A stretch of DNA of 6,569 bases. It comes from Phenylobacterium sp. GTDB taxonomy: Bacteria; Pseudomonadota; Alphaproteobacteria; Caulobacterales; Caulobacteraceae. Location: contig JAQVDF010000121.1 in the NCBI GenBank assembly GCA_028698405.1, positions 1 through 6,569 on the forward strand, in the 5' to 3' direction. The notes beneath the pieces were generated by a model. The model ran no database searches and had not been told where the DNA came from. It was given only the letters and a program-made list of their open reading frames with translations. Of this stretch, positions 1-5,697 are shown piece by piece (position 1 is the stretch's first letter; each line of letters begins with the position of its first letter). A program made the position numbers and the translations under genes.

Positions 1-1
1 C

Positions 2-718
2 TACCTGCCCGAAAGCGAACGCCGGGCCAGCGCCGAGGACCGCCCGCCCGAACCGCTCGACGCCAACGGCAAGGTCCGCCCGATGTGGCGCGACCCTCGG
101 ATCATCCACTTCCTGGCCTACGGCTTCCTGGTGGCCGTCTGCCAGACGGCCCAGGGCCAGACGCTGGGCTTTCTGATCATCGACACGCTGGACATGTCGC
201 CGACCGAGGCCCAGGGCTTCATCGCCGTGGCGATGATGTTCGGCGCGGTGGCCGGCCTGCTCGCCCAGTGGGGCATCATCCGCATGTTCGACATGACGCC
301 GCGCCAGCTGCTGCGCTGGGGCGTGGGCGTGGCCGCAGTCGGCAACCTGATCGTCGCGCTCTCGCCGGGCTACTGGAGCGTGGTGGTCGGCTATGCGGTC
401 TCCAGCCTGGGCTTCGGCTTCGCCCGCCCCGGCTTCACGGCGGGCGCCTCGCTGGCGGTGAACATGGGCGAACAGGCGCGGGCGGCGGGCGCCATCGCGG
501 CGGTCAACGGCGTCAACGTGGTGCTGGCCCCGGCCTTCGTTTGGCTCTACCGGCACCTGTCCTGGGGGCCGTTCGTGCTCAACGCGCTGATCCTGGTGGG
601 CCTGTTGATCTACGCCTTCCGCAACACCCAGCTGAAGAACGCCGACCCCAAGCCGGCGACCCGCGAGGACGCCACCATGGCCACGCTGGAAAAACGCAAC
701 GAGGGCGGTGGGATCTAG
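2..718 (+). CDS. MFS transporter, C-terminal half (5' end outside window)
   Basis: This is an inner-membrane secondary transporter of the major facilitator superfamily. The reading frame is open from base 2, so the gene begins before the window; the Met codon at 83 is internal. The first visible residues, YLPES, resemble the LPET-type sequence that ends TM6 in drug:H+ antiporters. A charged, proline-rich central loop follows (about 6-30), then six hydrophobic segments corresponding to TM7-TM12 (about 34-62, 70-93, 102-121, 124-153, 158-183 and 189-206). The tail is short, hydrophilic and probably cytoplasmic. In total 238 residues are visible, about half the usual 400. The substrate cannot be told from this half; multidrug or metabolite export is a guess from the LPES loop. 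The TAG stop shares CTAG with the stop of the opposing transglycosylase gene, leaving no room for an intergenic terminator. Confidence 0.88.
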   Translation, partial: YLPESERRASAEDRPPEPLDANGKVRPMWRDPRIIHFLAYGFLVAVCQTAQGQTLGFLIIDTLDMSPTEAQGFIAVAMMFGAVAGLLAQWGIIRMFDMTPRQLLRWGVGVAAVGNLIVALSPGYWSVVVGYAVSSLGFGFARPGFTAGASLAVNMGEQARAAGAIAAVNGVNVVLAPAFVWLYRHLSWGPFVLNALILVGLLIYAFRNTQLKNADPKPATREDATMATLEKRNEGGGI

Positions 719-1956
719 AGCCGGGCCTCGGTCCTGAGCCGGCGCACCATGTCCATCGAGAGGTAGCCGTCGGCGGTCAGGCCGCGCGACTTCTGCCAGG
801 CGCGCAGGGCCGCGCGGGTGTTGACGCCGACCACGCCGTCGGGCGCGCCGGGGTCGAAGCCCAGCGCCGCCAGCGCCCGCTGGGCCGCCTGCCGGTCGGC
901 CAGCGCCAGCCCCACCTCCTCCGGCCAGGCCTTCGCCAACGGCCCCATGCCCGCGAAGCGGTCGGCCAGCAGTCCGACCGCCAGGGCGTAGGCCGTCGAG
1001 TTGTTGTACTTGCGGATCGCGAAGTGGTTGGGGAACAGCAGGAACAGCGGCCCGCCCGCGCCGGACGGGGCGATGAGCTGGGCCGGCGCGGCCCGGTCGG
1101 CGGCGGCCCAGGGGCGGCCGTCGGCGCGGCGCACGCCCCGCGCTTCCCACCAGTCGGGCGTCTCCTTAGGGCCCTCGGTGAGCGAGAAGTCGAATCCCGA
1201 CGGGACGGTGACCTCGCGGGCCCAGGTCTCGCCGCGGCGCCAGCCGGCCTTGGCCAGCAGGTTCGCGGCCGAGGCCAGCGCATCGGCCGCCGAGCCCCAG
1301 AGGTCGCGCCGGCCGTCGCCGTCGCCGTCCACGGCGGTGGAGAGGTAGGTGGTGGGAATGAACTGGGTCTGGCCGAAGGCGCCCGCCCAGCTCCCCTTGA
1401 GCCGGCTGCGCGGATGCTCGCCCGAAGCGATGATCTGAAGCGCGGCGACCAGCTCGCCCTCGGCCCAGGCGCGCCGGCGACCGTCGGCGGCCAGCGTCGC
1501 CATCGAACGGATGATGTCGAAGTCTCCGAGGATGCTGCCGAATCCGGACTCCTGGGCCCAGATGCCCATCAGGATCTCGCGCGGCACGCCGTAGCGGCGC
1601 TCGATGGCCGGGAAGAAGGGCTCGTTGCGCCGGCGCATGCCGATGTCGATGCGGCTCTGGGTGAGCGCGGCCTTGATGTAGGCGCTGACCGGGCGCGAAA
1701 ACTCCGGCTGGGCGCCGTCCAGCGCCGAGACCCGGTCGTTGGGCGTCAGGCCGGCGAGTTCGCGGTCGAGCACCGCCTTCGGCACGATGCCGGCCGCCAG
1801 CGCTCTGGCCCGGAAGTCCTGCAGCCACTCGTTGAAGCCCATCGGGCCCGCAGGCGGGGGCGGCAGAGCGCTCCCGGACGGGACCGCGACTTGCCCGGCG
1901 GCGGGACCTGCGGCGGAGCCGGCGAGCAGCAGGGCGAGGAAGACTCTACGGTGCAT
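715..1956 (-). CDS. Secreted lytic murein transglycosylase, MltB family, with C-terminal peptidoglycan-binding domain
   Basis: This enzyme cleaves the MurNAc-GlcNAc bond of peptidoglycan, forming 1,6-anhydroMurNAc, in the periplasm during wall remodelling or recycling. The product is 413 aa. Residues 1-21 look like a Sec signal (MHRR, then a hydrophobic Leu/Ala run and an AAG-Q cleavage region). There is no lipobox cysteine, so it is probably soluble, unlike lipoprotein MltB. The catalytic SLT_2 domain spans about 40-335. It contains the proposed catalytic Glu136 in IWAQESGFG, the GAFGQTQFIPTTY motif (192-204), a DGDGDG acidic loop like the MltB metal site (210-215), and YNNSTAYALAVGLLADR (317-333). 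A PG_binding_1 domain follows (about 350-410). The ATG at 1956 sits just before the signal peptide. No convincing Shine-Dalgarno precedes it, but a -10-like box ends 7 nt upstream, so the mRNA may be leaderless. It is divergent from rpmJ and convergent with the MFS gene, with a 4-bp stop overlap. Confidence 0.93.
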   Translation of the reverse strand: MHRRVFLALLLAGSAAGPAAGQVAVPSGSALPPPPAGPMGFNEWLQDFRARALAAGIVPKAVLDRELAGLTPNDRVSALDGAQPEFSRPVSAYIKAALTQSRIDIGMRRRNEPFFPAIERRYGVPREILMGIWAQESGFGSILGDFDIIRSMATLAADGRRRAWAEGELVAALQIIASGEHPRSRLKGSWAGAFGQTQFIPTTYLSTAVDGDGDGRRDLWGSAADALASAANLLAKAGWRRGETWAREVTVPSGFDFSLTEGPKETPDWWEARGVRRADGRPWAAADRAAPAQLIAPSGAGGPLFLLFPNHFAIRKYNNSTAYALAVGLLADRFAGMGPLAKAWPEEVGLALADRQAAQRALAALGFDPGAPDGVVGVNTRAALRAWQKSRGLTADGYLSMDMVRRLRTEARL

Positions 1957-1963
1957 GCGGGGA

Positions 1964-1971
1964 AACCTAGC
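1964..1971 (-). promoter_or_regulatory. Candidate -10 box of the transglycosylase gene (possibly leaderless start)
   Basis: Read on the minus strand, this is GCTAGGTT, which matches the Caulobacter -10 consensus GCTANAWC over its first four bases. The hexamer TAGGTT (1969-1964) keeps the first, second and last bases of TATAAT. It ends 7 nt before the A of the ATG at 1956, so transcription from it would begin at or next to the start codon. The expected -35 region is poor (TTCCGC-like), which lowers confidence. Confidence 0.35.
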
Positions 1972-2031
1972 CTGCGTCGGATGAACGGCGGAACACGAAG
2001 TCGTTCAAATGGCCGCGACACGCCGCGTGCG

Positions 2032-2060
2032 TTGACTCGCGCCCCCTCTGCCCGTATATG
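2032..2060 (+). promoter_or_regulatory. Promoter of rpmJ (-35 TTGACT, 17-bp spacer, -10 TATATG)
   Basis: TTGACT (2032-2037) and TATATG (2055-2060) are separated by exactly 17 bp, the best sigma-70-type match in the window. It also fits the TTGaC-led Caulobacter -35. Transcription would start near 2067, giving rpmJ a leader of about 58 nt. Bases 2034-2038 are GACTC, a GANTC site of the kind methylated by the cell-cycle enzyme CcrM in Caulobacterales, and they overlap the -35 box. The position, spacing and downstream ribosomal protein gene support the call. The start site itself is inferred. Confidence 0.7.
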
Positions 2061-2074
2061 CCGCCGCTCTGTCG

Positions 2075-2092
2075 CCGCCCCGCGAGGGGTGG
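2075..2092 (+). other. 5'-UTR hairpin upstream of rpmJ with a GCGA tetraloop
   Basis: The strand reads CCGCCCC, GCGA, GGGGTGG. In RNA this gives seven pairs, one of them G-U, closed by GCGA, a member of the very stable GNRA tetraloop class. It starts about 8 nt after the predicted transcription start and lies 32 nt before the rpmJ ATG. There is no U-run after it, so it is not a typical intrinsic terminator. It could stabilise the leader or tune translation of L36; that role is a guess. Confidence 0.45.
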
Positions 2093-2124
2093 GCGTTCAT
2101 TCGCGTTCAGACGAAGATTAGGTC

Positions 2125-2250
2125 ATGAAGGTCAGAAGCTCGCTCAAGTCGCTCAAGACGCGTCACCGCGACTGCCAGCTCGTGCGCCGCAAGGGCCGAA
2201 TCTACGTCATCAACAAGACCGACCCGCGCTTCAAGGCCAAGCAGGGCTGA
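2125..2250 (+). CDS. rpmJ: 50S ribosomal protein L36, zinc-independent (C-minus) form
   Basis: This is a 41-residue basic protein of the large ribosomal subunit, starting [11 protein letters not shown] and ending RFKAKQG. The MKVR start, the central RRKGRIYVI and the C-terminal KQG identify L36. Classical L36 holds zinc with three Cys and one His. Here the corresponding positions appear to be Lys11, His14, Asn30 and Phe36, leaving only a displaced Cys17. It therefore belongs to the zinc-free type, like E. coli YkgO, which is the usual form in alphaproteobacteria. The ATG follows a weak GAAG (2113-2116) at a workable distance, behind the strong promoter at 2032-2060. A HAD phosphatase gene follows after 26 bp on the same strand and may be co-transcribed. 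The gene is short and easily missed by automatic calling, but the family match leaves little doubt. Confidence 0.95.
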   Translation: MKVRSSLKSLKTRHRDCQLVRRKGRIYVINKTDPRFKAKQG

Positions 2251-2252
2251 TC

Positions 2253-2269
2253 CGGCGCGCGTAGCGCCG
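2253..2269 (+). other. GC hairpin in the rpmJ-HAD intercistronic gap
   Basis: CGGCGC, loop GCGTA and GCGCCG form a perfect 6-bp stem with a 5-nt loop. It begins 2 nt after the rpmJ stop and ends 7 nt before the HAD ATG. No T-run follows, so it is unlikely to be a full intrinsic terminator. It occupies the place where a Shine-Dalgarno for the HAD gene would sit, and none is visible. It could protect the rpmJ 3' end or lower HAD translation relative to L36; both are inferences. Confidence 0.45.
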
Positions 2270-2276
2270 ACGGCCC

Positions 2277-2879
2277 ATGCCCAAGGCGGTCCTCTGGGAC
2301 ATCGGCAACGTCATCGTGCGCTGGGATCCGCGCACGCTCTATTCCAAGATCTTTCCCGACCCGGCCGAGCGCGACCGCTTCCTGGCCGAGGTCTGCACCA
2401 TGGCCTGGCACGAGGCCCACGACCGCGGCGTCCGTTTCGAGGACAACCGCGCCGAGCTGATCGCCCGCCACCCCGAATTCGAAGACGCCATCCGCGCCTG
2501 GGGCGACCGCTGGTGGGAGATGTTCTCCGGCCCGATCGCCGAGACCGAGGCGGCCATCGAGGCGCTGCACGCCCGCGGCGTGCCGATGTACGGCCTCTCC
2601 AACATCTCCCAGCACACCATCGAAGGCACCTTCGCCATGAGCCCGGCGTTCGGCCGGCTATCCGGCGTCGTGGTGTCCGGCGAGGTGGGCCTGACCAAGC
2701 CCGACCCGGCGATCTTCGCCCTGACCTGCGATCGGTTCGGCTACGCCCCGCGGGAGCTGCTGTTCGTCGACGACAGCCCGCGCAACATCGAGAGCGCCCG
2801 GGCGCTGGGCTTCGACGTCCATCTCTTCGACGATCCGGGCGCGCTGGTCCCGGCGCTGGAGGCGCGGGGCCTGCTCTAG
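2277..2879 (+). CDS. HAD-superfamily hydrolase, subfamily IA (YihX-like phosphatase)
   Basis: This is a cytoplasmic 200-aa protein, probably a small-molecule phosphatase acting through an aspartyl-phosphate. The HAD motifs are in order. Motif I is WDIGNV, with nucleophile Asp8 and Gly10 in place of the usual second Asp. Motif II is GLSN with Ser108. Motif III is TKPDP with Lys141. Motif IV is FVDDS with Asp165/Asp166. A helical cap lies between motifs I and II (about 17-95). The DxGNV form is familiar in YihX-type members (alpha-glucose-1-phosphate phosphatase), so activity is plausible, but the substrate cannot be assigned. The ATG at 2277 is immediately followed by the conserved beta-strand KAVLWD. 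The preceding 26 bp has a hairpin and no clear Shine-Dalgarno. The gene sits behind rpmJ, and its TAG shares CTAG with the stop of the opposing NUDIX gene. Confidence 0.9.
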   Translation: MPKAVLWDIGNVIVRWDPRTLYSKIFPDPAERDRFLAEVCTMAWHEAHDRGVRFEDNRAELIARHPEFEDAIRAWGDRWWEMFSGPIAETEAAIEALHARGVPMYGLSNISQHTIEGTFAMSPAFGRLSGVVVSGEVGLTKPDPAIFALTCDRFGYAPRELLFVDDSPRNIESARALGFDVHLFDDPGALVPALEARGLL

Positions 2880-3307
2880 CCGCGGCCGCCGAACTCGCGC
2901 ATCAGTTCGGCCAGGCGGGGTTCGGCGACCAGTCCGGCGGCTTCGGCGGCGGGAAACCAGCGGCGCTCGCGCTGGCCCTTCTCGGGCCACGTCGCGTGTT
3001 CCTCGCGGACGGCGAGGGGGAAGACCTCGACCTCGACGGGCTGCAGCGCCCTGCTCTTGAGCCGCTTGTCGTAGTCGTAGCCGCCGACCGGCTCGGTCCA
3101 GACGTCTCCGGTGACGCCGGCCTCTTCGATCGCCTCCTGGGCGGCGGTTTCCGATCCGCTCAGGCCGGTGATCGGCCAGCCCTTGGGGATCACCCAGCGG
3201 CGGGTCTCGCGGGAGGTGATCAGCAGAATCTCGATGCGGCCGTCCGCATCGCGCCGCCAGGGGAGGGCGGCGTACTGGGTCAGCGGTCCCTTGCGGACCT
3301 TCGGCAT
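2876..3307 (-). CDS. NUDIX hydrolase, last gene of the phosphate cluster
   Basis: This cytoplasmic 143-aa protein should cleave a nucleoside diphosphate linked to another moiety, or a related pyrophosphate compound. The NUDIX box is recognisable in the PKGWP...AAQEAIEEAGV segment (41-65). The metal-binding core Glu58, Glu61 and Glu62 and the GV end (64-65) are kept. The canonical Arg is Gln57, and the GX5E glutamate is not in register (Leu49; the nearest is Glu53). The PKGW form recalls alphaproteobacterial proteins annotated as diphosphoinositol-polyphosphate-phosphohydrolase-like, but the substrate is unknown. The ATG follows the pit stop after one base (TGA-G-ATG), so translational coupling is likely. 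No strong Shine-Dalgarno is visible, only GGA about 5 nt upstream. Its position after pit suggests, without proving, a link to phosphate metabolism. The stop overlaps that of the HAD gene at CTAG. Confidence 0.9.
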   Translation of the reverse strand: MPKVRKGPLTQYAALPWRRDADGRIEILLITSRETRRWVIPKGWPITGLSGSETAAQEAIEEAGVTGDVWTEPVGGYDYDKRLKSRALQPVEVEVFPLAVREEHATWPEKGQRERRWFPAAEAAGLVAEPRLAELMREFGGRG

Positions 3308-3308
3308 C

Positions 3309-4325
3309 TCATCCGAAGGCGCGGTCTGCCGCCCGCGCCAGTCCGTAGAAGAGGGCGCCCATCAGTCCCGCCATGGGCATGGTGAAGATCCAGGCCCAGA
3401 CGATGCGGCCGGCCACGTTCCAGCGCACCGCAGACATCCGGCGGGCCGAGCCGACGCCGACGATGGCCCCGGTGATGGTGTGGGTGGTCGAGACCGGGAT
3501 GCCCAGGTTGGTGAAGAAGAACAGGGTGATGGCCCCGCCGGTCTCGGCGCAGAAGCCCTGCTGCGGCGACAGTCGGGTGATCTTCGAGCCCATGGTGTGG
3601 ACGATGCGCCAGCCGCCGAACATCGTCCCCAGCGCGATGACTATGTAGCAGCTGATCGCGACCCAGGTCGGCACGTAGAAGGTGTCGCCCAGGTGGCCGT
3701 GCGAGAACAGCAGCACGGCGATGATCCCCATGGTCTTCTGCGCGTCGTTGCCGCCGTGGCCCAGCGAGTAGAGCGAGGCCGAGACGAGCTGCAGCTTGCG
3801 GAAGGTGGAATCGGCCATGGCCGGCGTCGCCCGCGCGAACAGCCAGGAGACGATCAGCACCAGCACCAGGGCCAGCGAGAAGCCGAGGGTCGGCGAGACG
3901 ACGATACCCGAGGCGGTCTTCAGCACCCCCTGCCAGACCACCGCCGAGAAACCGGTCTTTGCCAGGCCCGCCCCGATCAGGCCCCCGATCAGGGCGTGCG
4001 AGGACGAGGAGGGGATGCCCAGCCACCAGGTGAGGATGTTCCAGCCGATGGCCCCCATCAGCGCTCCGAAGATCACCGCGTCGGTGATGATCCCCGGGTC
4101 GATTATCCCCCTGCCGACCGTGTTGGCGACGTGGACGCCGAAGAAGAAGTAGGCCGCGAAGTTGAAGAAGGCGGCGAAGCCCACCGCGACCAGCGGCGGC
4201 AGCACCCGCGTCGCCACCACCGTGGCGATCGAATTCGCCGCATCGTGCAGCCCGTTCAGGAAGTCGAACGCTAGCGCGACCGCGATCAGCACGATCAGCA
4301 GCAGCGAGACGCCGCCAAGGTCCAC
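3309..4325 (-). CDS. pit: Low-affinity inorganic phosphate permease, PiT family
   Basis: This inner-membrane symporter takes up inorganic phosphate, in bacterial Pit proteins as a metal-phosphate complex driven by protons. The product is 338 aa, close to the length of short bacterial PiT proteins. It shows the duplicated PiT signature: GLHDAANSIATVVATRVL in the first half (25-42) and GHGGNDAQKTMG in the second (189-200). The paired re-entrant motifs SSSSHALIGG (106-115) and VSTTHTITGAIVGVG (278-292) are also present. About ten hydrophobic segments are visible, with a short hydrophilic loop near 164-185. The start is GTG, chosen because AGGGAG lies 6 nt upstream and the N-terminal hydrophobic helix begins at once; no early Met exists. 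The gene follows the DUF47 gene after 10 bp and precedes the NUDIX gene by 1 bp, so the three probably form one operon. Confidence 0.95.
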   Translation of the reverse strand: MDLGGVSLLLIVLIAVALAFDFLNGLHDAANSIATVVATRVLPPLVAVGFAAFFNFAAYFFFGVHVANTVGRGIIDPGIITDAVIFGALMGAIGWNILTWWLGIPSSSSHALIGGLIGAGLAKTGFSAVVWQGVLKTASGIVVSPTLGFSLALVLVLIVSWLFARATPAMADSTFRKLQLVSASLYSLGHGGNDAQKTMGIIAVLLFSHGHLGDTFYVPTWVAISCYIVIALGTMFGGWRIVHTMGSKITRLSPQQGFCAETGGAITLFFFTNLGIPVSTTHTITGAIVGVGSARRMSAVRWNVAGRIVWAWIFTMPMAGLMGALFYGLARAADRAFG

Positions 4326-4331
4326 GTGCGG

Positions 4332-4337
4332 CTCCCT
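4332..4337 (-). promoter_or_regulatory. Ribosome binding site of pit, overlapping the DUF47 stop codon
   Basis: On the minus strand the sequence TAGGGAG joins the TAG stop of the upstream gene (4338-4336) to an AGGGAG Shine-Dalgarno that ends 6 nt before the GTG start. The overlap decides the GTG start and implies that ribosomes finishing the DUF47 gene pass over the pit initiation site. Confidence 0.75.
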
Positions 4338-4977
4338 AGAGGTGCTCGATCAGCACGCCGCTGATCCGGTTGGCCACGTCCTCGAAGCGGTCCACCACCT
4401 TCTCGAGGTGGTCGTAGATCTCGGCCCCGACGATGAAGGCCATCGGGTCGGTCCGGCCGCGGCCCTTGTAGAGCATGTTCATGCCGGCGTCGTAGAGGTG
4501 GTCGGACTCCTCCTCCAGCCGGGTGACCTCTTCGGTCAGCACGTTCAGCCGGGCGGCGTTGGCGCGCATCTGGCGCAGCAGCGGCGTCGACTCCACCGTG
4601 ATGTCGGCCGCCTTGACGATGATGTCCCCCATGGTGCGCATGTGGTCCTCGAACTCGCGCACCTCGTAGAGAGTGATGGCCTTGGCCGTCCTGTGCATCT
4701 GGTCGACGGCGTCGTCCATCGAGGAGATCAGGCCGCGGATGTCCGAGCGGTCGAAGGGGGTGATGAAGGTCCGGCGCACGGCCAGCAGCACCTCACGGGC
4801 GATTTCGTCGGCCTCGTTTTCGTGCTGGGCGATCTTCTGGCACCAGTCGGGCACCGCATCGCCGCCCTCCAGGAGCTGGCGCAGGGCATGGGCCCCTTGG
4901 CTCAGGATGCGGGCGTGGCTGTCGAACAGCTCGAAGAAGCGCTCCTCCTTGGGCATGAGCGCCTGAAACCACCGCAT
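4336..4977 (-). CDS. PhoU-like DUF47 protein, Pit accessory regulator
   Basis: This is a cytoplasmic, all-helical 213-aa protein of the DUF47/PhoU-related family (PF01865). Such proteins are typically encoded beside pit genes and are thought to modulate phosphate transport. Metal-binding-type acidic motifs repeat as in PhoU: HENEADE (52-58) and EEESDHLYD (155-163). TPFDRSDI (73-80) and YDHLEKVVDRFEDVANRI (188-205) are also characteristic. No signal peptide or membrane segment is seen. The ATG at 4977 follows a purine-rich GGGGACGGA that can serve as Shine-Dalgarno. It is the first gene of the minus-strand cluster DUF47-pit-NUDIX and is separated from folE upstream by 72 bp, which contains a possible promoter. 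Whether it activates or restrains Pit cannot be read from the sequence. Confidence 0.93.
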   Translation of the reverse strand: MRWFQALMPKEERFFELFDSHARILSQGAHALRQLLEGGDAVPDWCQKIAQHENEADEIAREVLLAVRRTFITPFDRSDIRGLISSMDDAVDQMHRTAKAITLYEVREFEDHMRTMGDIIVKAADITVESTPLLRQMRANAARLNVLTEEVTRLEEESDHLYDAGMNMLYKGRGRTDPMAFIVGAEIYDHLEKVVDRFEDVANRISGVLIEHL

Positions 4978-5006
4978 CGTCCGTCCCCGCGTAAGCTGCT
5001 GCGCGC

Positions 5007-5035
5007 GCCATAGGCCCCGCGCTCTTGCCTGTAAA
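5007..5035 (-). promoter_or_regulatory. Possible promoter of the DUF47-pit-NUDIX cluster
   Basis: On the minus strand TTTACA (5035-5030) and TATGGC (5012-5007) are 17 bp apart. The -35 fits well, but the -10 keeps only the TAT. A start near 5000 would give a leader of roughly 23 nt. I see no pair of CTGTCAT-like Pho-box repeats, so phosphate control through PhoB is not supported here. Confidence 0.35.
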
Positions 5036-5039
5036 CCCT

Positions 5040-5049
5040 CCGGGCCCGG
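5040..5049 (-). repeat. 10-bp perfect palindrome CCGGGCCCGG next to the folE stop
   Basis: The palindrome directly abuts the folE stop codon and lies 5 bp upstream of the -35-like TTTACA of the phosphate cluster. It is too compact for a good RNA stem (three pairs around a 4-nt loop), and no T-run follows on the minus strand, so it is not a convincing terminator. In this base composition it may be chance. Confidence 0.3.
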
Positions 5050-5637
5050 CTATCTCGGCCGCCCGGCGCGAACCAGCTCGAGGAATTCCTGGCGGGTGCG
5101 CGGATCGTCGCGCACCTCGCCGAGCAGCGTGCTGGTCGTCAGCAGCGAGCCCGGCGTGTTGACCCCGCGCATGGTCATGCAGCTGTGCTCGGACTGGATC
5201 ACCACTCCCACGCCCTTGGGCTGGAGGATGTCCTGGATGGCCTCGGCGATCTCCGACGTCAGCTTCTCCTGGATCTGCAGCCGGCGGGCGAAGCCGTTGA
5301 CCACCCGGGCCAGCTTGGAGATCCCCACCACCCGGTTGCGCGGCAGGTAGCCGACATGGGCGCGGCCCAGGAACGGCAGCATGTGGTGCTCGCAGAAGCT
5401 CACCACCCGGATGTCGGTCAGCACCACCAGCTCGTCGTAGCCGCCGACCTCCTCGAAGGTCTTCTCGAGATAGGCCCTGGGGTCGGCGTCGTAACCGGAG
5501 AACAGCTCGCGGTAGGCCCGGGCGACGCGGGCCGGCGTCTCCAGCAGGCCCTCGCGGCTCGGGTCATCGCCCGCCCACTCGATGAGCGTGCGCACGGCCG
5601 CCTCGGCGTCAGCCTGGGTGATCAGGGATGGGGGCAT
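5050..5637 (-). CDS. folE: GTP cyclohydrolase I (type IA)
   Basis: This cytoplasmic enzyme converts GTP to 7,8-dihydroneopterin triphosphate, the first step of tetrahydrofolate synthesis, and works as a homodecamer. The product is 195 aa, normal for the bacterial enzyme. The zinc ligands are present: Cys82 and His85 in FCEHHMLPF (81-89), and Cys153 in QSEHSCMTMRGV (148-159). Also seen are the early REGLLETPARV motif (28-38) and SKLARVVNGFARRLQIQEKL (107-126). The ATG at 5637 has GGAG 7 nt upstream. The gene is divergent from gapR across 130 bp and runs toward the phosphate cluster, from which it is 72 bp away. It may be transcribed separately, because a possible promoter precedes that cluster. 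Confidence 0.97.
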   Translation of the reverse strand: MPPSLITQADAEAAVRTLIEWAGDDPSREGLLETPARVARAYRELFSGYDADPRAYLEKTFEEVGGYDELVVLTDIRVVSFCEHHMLPFLGRAHVGYLPRNRVVGISKLARVVNGFARRLQIQEKLTSEIAEAIQDILQPKGVGVVIQSEHSCMTMRGVNTPGSLLTTSTLLGEVRDDPRTRQEFLELVRAGRPR

Positions 5638-5697
5638 GGTCGGGCTCCGCGTCGATCCGTCTCAACGATACTACTGCAGCCGAGGTTCAAGCGGCGG

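Noticed and set aside
85..2121. A 678-codon open frame on the plus strand across the MFS gene and the transglycosylase gene
   Set aside because: It is out of frame with one clear gene and antisense to another. Its product is a low-complexity Arg/Gly/Ala string with no domain. Long shadow frames are expected at this GC content.
2513..4274. Long plus-strand frames (2513-3385, 3111-4274) over the HAD, NUDIX and pit genes
   Set aside because: They run antisense to well-supported NUDIX and Pit genes, and the first also overlaps the HAD gene out of frame. They have no recognisable motif and a biased composition, so they are shadows.
5040..5049. CCGGGCCCGG as the folE terminator
   Set aside because: There is no room for a proper loop and no T-run follows on the minus strand.
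5668..5690. TTGAAC and TAGTAT upstream of folE on the minus strand as its promoter
   Set aside because: The hexamers are only 11 bp apart, far from the 16-18 bp needed. One of them may be a real half-site, but the pair cannot be called.
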